Under the pieces are notes generated by a model. The model saw nothing but the letters and a program-made list of their open reading frames with translations. It was not told the origin of the DNA and did no database searches. A stretch of DNA of 64,000 nucleotides from positions 62,001-126,000 of the forward strand of contig NZ_FNBD01000010.1 in the NCBI RefSeq assembly GCF_900102165.1, given 5' to 3'. This DNA comes from Cellulophaga baltica (GTDB taxonomy: Bacteria > Bacteroidota > Bacteroidia > Flavobacteriales > Flavobacteriaceae). Both the position numbers and the translations under genes were made by a program. This document shows positions 61,942 to 64,000 of this stretch, in pieces. Positions within the stretch are counted from its first letter, which is position 1, and each line of letters starts with the position of its first letter.

Positions 61942-64000
61942 TTATCTTTTTAGGGTAAAGTGTCCCGTGAAAACTCTACCGTCTTCAAGATTTACTTTAA
62001 ACCAATAGTCAGACGCGGGAACAGTTACACCATTGGTAGTGCCATCCCAACCTTTGCTTTCTGGCATGATACGGGTTATTAAAGTTCCAAATCGATCAAA
62101 AATCGAGATCTCACTATCGGCCTGATAGATTTCATTAACCCCTAACAATTGCCAATAATCATTAGTGCCATCGCCATTAGGAGAGAAAAATTTTGGGTAA
62201 CCAATAATAGCTATTTCATCTTCCGTAATACCGCAACCTATTTTATCTTGCACGTAAACAGTAGCAAAGCCAGGTTCCAAATTTGAAAAATTTGAACTGG
62301 ATTGGTAGTCAATTCCGTCTAAAGAATATTCGTAGTCCCCGTCACCGCTAACTAGGATTTCTATAGTATTGTTATCTGAAATATCCTTTATAATAATATT
62401 TTCAATTTGTGCTCTGTTAGAGGGGTAGACTGTAAAATCAACACTATTTGTACAAATTAGAGTTTCTCGTAGCGTACTATAGTCATAACCGAGTGTTAAC
62501 TTATAATTTCCAGGTTCAGAGATGGTTATTGTAGGAGACTCACCAATAACGGCTTCAGAATTGTTCGTTGTATTTCTCCATTCGTAGGAATCATAACCGC
62601 TTGGAGCCATTAAGTCTAGGTATTCTCCGTCTGTACAGACATAATGTTCTTCGGGAAAGGTAAACGAGGGCGCTGCATTTACAATAAGTGCTATGCTTTC
62701 TACACCTTGGCATTCATTGTCTTTTTCAAGACGCACATATAAATTAATGGATGGCGTAGTATAGTCTCCAGAAATTTCATTTTGCTCTAAAGAAGCATCT
62801 ACTAGGCTTGTGTAGAACGTAGCATTAATAGCGGGGTAACTATTCTGTCTAATTTGTTCCAGATCAAAAACGCCTACTATTTCTGTAGTGTCTAAATTGC
62901 TTTGGCATGTGTAAAACGGACTCTCGTTATTCGTGTTTATGGTTGTAGCTTGTACCGTAATCTCAAGGGTACCTTCAGAAGAACATCCAAATTCATTGGT
63001 AGCCGTATAATAAATTATTTGATTAAATGGCGTAGTATTTCGATACCCAATAGGGTTTAATATAGGTTGGTTGTTGGTGATTGCGGTAGTACTTTCGAAA
63101 AACAAAAAACCGTAATGTTCAGGATAGTTTTTTAAAAGGTAGGCTTGTTCTAAATTAAGCGATGTGATACCGTCTGTGGTGCTATCTTCATCAATATCAC
63201 ATTGAACAATTTGTAAATTTTCTATTATAGGAACGGGGTTAATAACAATAGTAGATTCTCCGATAATAGGGCATTCTTTAGGGTCTGCTAATGTTATTTT
63301 TAATTTGTATTTCCCAGCATCTTCTAATGACGCACTTGATACTTCTAAATAATAGTTGTTTGGGTTTATTAAAGGTATACCATCTTTTTCCCATTCATAC
63401 CTCGCTCCTGAATATTCATCAACTTCAAGAATAAACGATTCTTTTTCGCAAATGGTTAAGGTGGTGCTGGTGCTCCCGTCCGAGTTTTTAATCAAATCAA
63501 TCTTATTGAAAAAAGATTGAATGAATGGAGGTAGTCCCTGCATTGCTGTTTTTCCATTTAAAGAAACAGCATTGTGTACATAGTTGGCCGCCAATCCTTT
63601 AACGCTAGGGTTGTTAATTACACTTAAATAGGCGGTTCCTTCAAAATAATTTTTTGGAGTTGTGCGGTATATTTTTCCATTTTCTGCCATTTGTAAGGCA
63701 CCTCTATATGCCGCTCTTTCATCCATGACTACAGCTGAAGTTGAAATGTTTGAAGCAAAAAGATCGTACTGAATTAATGAAGCATTGCTTATTTCTTCAT
63801 CATTAAACGTATGTACATACAAATAGTGTCCTTCCGCAGAGAATTCTACACCATAAGGAATGGTATTGGAAGAAGGGATGGTTAATTGTAGTTGATTGCT
63901 AAGAATCCCCGTTTCTTGGTCAAAGTCATAAACAAACAATCCGTCATAAGCATTTGCACTTACCATTTTGGTACCATCAGAGGATAGTTTTAAATAGCCT
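61942..64000 (-). CDS. Large secreted protein with T9SS type B sorting domain, 5' end outside window
   Basis: The frame is open to the window edge (GYLKLSSDGTKMVSAN), so the ATG at 63966 is internal. The visible 686 residues begin with beta-propeller-like repeats (YLKLSSDGTKM, EFSAEGHYLYV), then several Ig/PKD-like domains with Cys (LTICEKESF, CDIDEDSTTDG), and end with the gliding-motility-associated C-terminal domain FFSPNGDGTNDYWQLLG, ISIFDRFGTLITRIMPESKGWDGTTNG and YWFKVNLEDGRVFTGHFTLKR. That domain directs secretion through the type IX system. It probably binds or forms extracellular structures. Confidence 0.9.
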   Translation of the reverse strand, partial: GYLKLSSDGTKMVSANAYDGLFVYDFDQETGILSNQLQLTIPSSNTIPYGVEFSAEGHYLYVHTFNDEEISNASLIQYDLFASNISTSAVVMDERAAYRGALQMAENGKIYRTTPKNYFEGTAYLSVINNPSVKGLAANYVHNAVSLNGKTAMQGLPPFIQSFFNKIDLIKNSDGSTSTTLTICEKESFILEVDEYSGARYEWEKDGIPLINPNNYYLEVSSASLEDAGKYKLKITLADPKECPIIGESTIVINPVPIIENLQIVQCDIDEDSTTDGITSLNLEQAYLLKNYPEHYGFLFFESTTAITNNQPILNPIGYRNTTPFNQIIYYTATNEFGCSSEGTLEITVQATTINTNNESPFYTCQSNLDTTEIVGVFDLEQIRQNSYPAINATFYTSLVDASLEQNEISGDYTTPSINLYVRLEKDNECQGVESIALIVNAAPSFTFPEEHYVCTDGEYLDLMAPSGYDSYEWRNTTNNSEAVIGESPTITISEPGNYKLTLGYDYSTLRETLICTNSVDFTVYPSNRAQIENIIIKDISDNNTIEILVSGDGDYEYSLDGIDYQSSSNFSNLEPGFATVYVQDKIGCGITEDEIAIIGYPKFFSPNGDGTNDYWQLLGVNEIYQADSEISIFDRFGTLITRIMPESKGWDGTTNGVTVPASDYWFKVNLEDGRVFTGHFTLKR

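Noticed and set aside
1-64000. Search for CRISPR arrays, prophage, insertion sequences, tRNA and rRNA genes
   Set aside because: No regularly spaced repeats, transposase or integrase motifs, cloverleaf or rRNA signatures were recognised; the region looks like stable core chromosome.

Overview
The window looks like chromosomal DNA from a marine member of the Flavobacteriaceae (Bacteroidota), perhaps close to Cellulophaga, Maribacter or Zobellia; the genus is an inference. The reasons are the low GC content, the Bacteroidota-type promoters (TTG, about 19-22 nt, TAnnTTTG), many SxC lipobox lipoproteins, a type IX secretion C-terminal sorting domain, the long flavobacterial form of NusB, DUF3276 and DUF4920 proteins, and a DnaJ with a reduced zinc finger. 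I see no rRNA, tRNA, CRISPR array, prophage or insertion sequence. Gene density is high and most transcription units end in clear stem-loop terminators.

Layout. 1-2.8 kb: a truncated hydrolase-like gene, a DJ-1/PfpI lipoprotein and a DUF1684 lipoprotein. 2.8-7.6 kb: a nitrogen locus on the minus strand with two PII-Amt pairs flanking an outer-membrane porin. 7.9-12.6 kb: FluC, two tiny membrane proteins, a MazG-like pyrophosphohydrolase, IlvE, a DUF4920 lipoprotein, MnmD and an SDR epimerase. 12.7-14.6 kb: the grpE-dnaJ heat-shock operon. 14.7-19.0 kb: an ABC-2 exporter, MscS and an NtrC-type regulator without a DNA-binding domain. 19.9-25.4 kb: PPK2, two secreted metallopeptidases and a cyclophilin-FKBP fusion. 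25.5-34.8 kb: two tandem micro-proteins, a cold-shock protein, a 1-Cys peroxiredoxin, a YfiT/DinB protein, CsaA, a frameshifted bile-acid/sodium-symporter-family gene, an acyltransferase, a secreted M14 peptidase, DUF3276 and an ABC exporter. 34.9-41.7 kb: nusB-DUF1573-yajC, pepT, pyrD, a LysE-type exporter and HMG-CoA lyase.

41.8-51.9 kb is the most distinctive region. Two convergent gene sets meet tail to tail. Rightward are a DUF4856 lipoprotein, an imelysin-like lipoprotein, an HTTM/vitamin-K-dependent gamma-carboxylase-like membrane protein and a TonB-dependent receptor. Leftward are a canonical imelysin, a di-haem DUF1111 lipoprotein and a second imelysin-like lipoprotein. Both outer ends carry a nearly identical 23-bp dyad at the same distance from the promoter, so the whole block is probably one regulon, most likely for iron (or another metal or a metal complex).

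52-64 kb: guaB, a sulfurtransferase, a thioredoxin-fold protein, lysA, sucC, a small secreted protein resembling the TonB C-terminal domain, DUF1456, an Hsp20 gene, uvrB and the 3' part of a large T9SS-secreted protein.

Three less obvious signals deserve attention. A family of 30-59-residue single-span membrane proteins has three members here, two of them too short for routine gene calling. The grpE and hsp20 promoters share a fixed-spacing composite element. A cluster of TTTAAC-N5-GTTAAA dyads lies ahead of the 58.4-kb gene.
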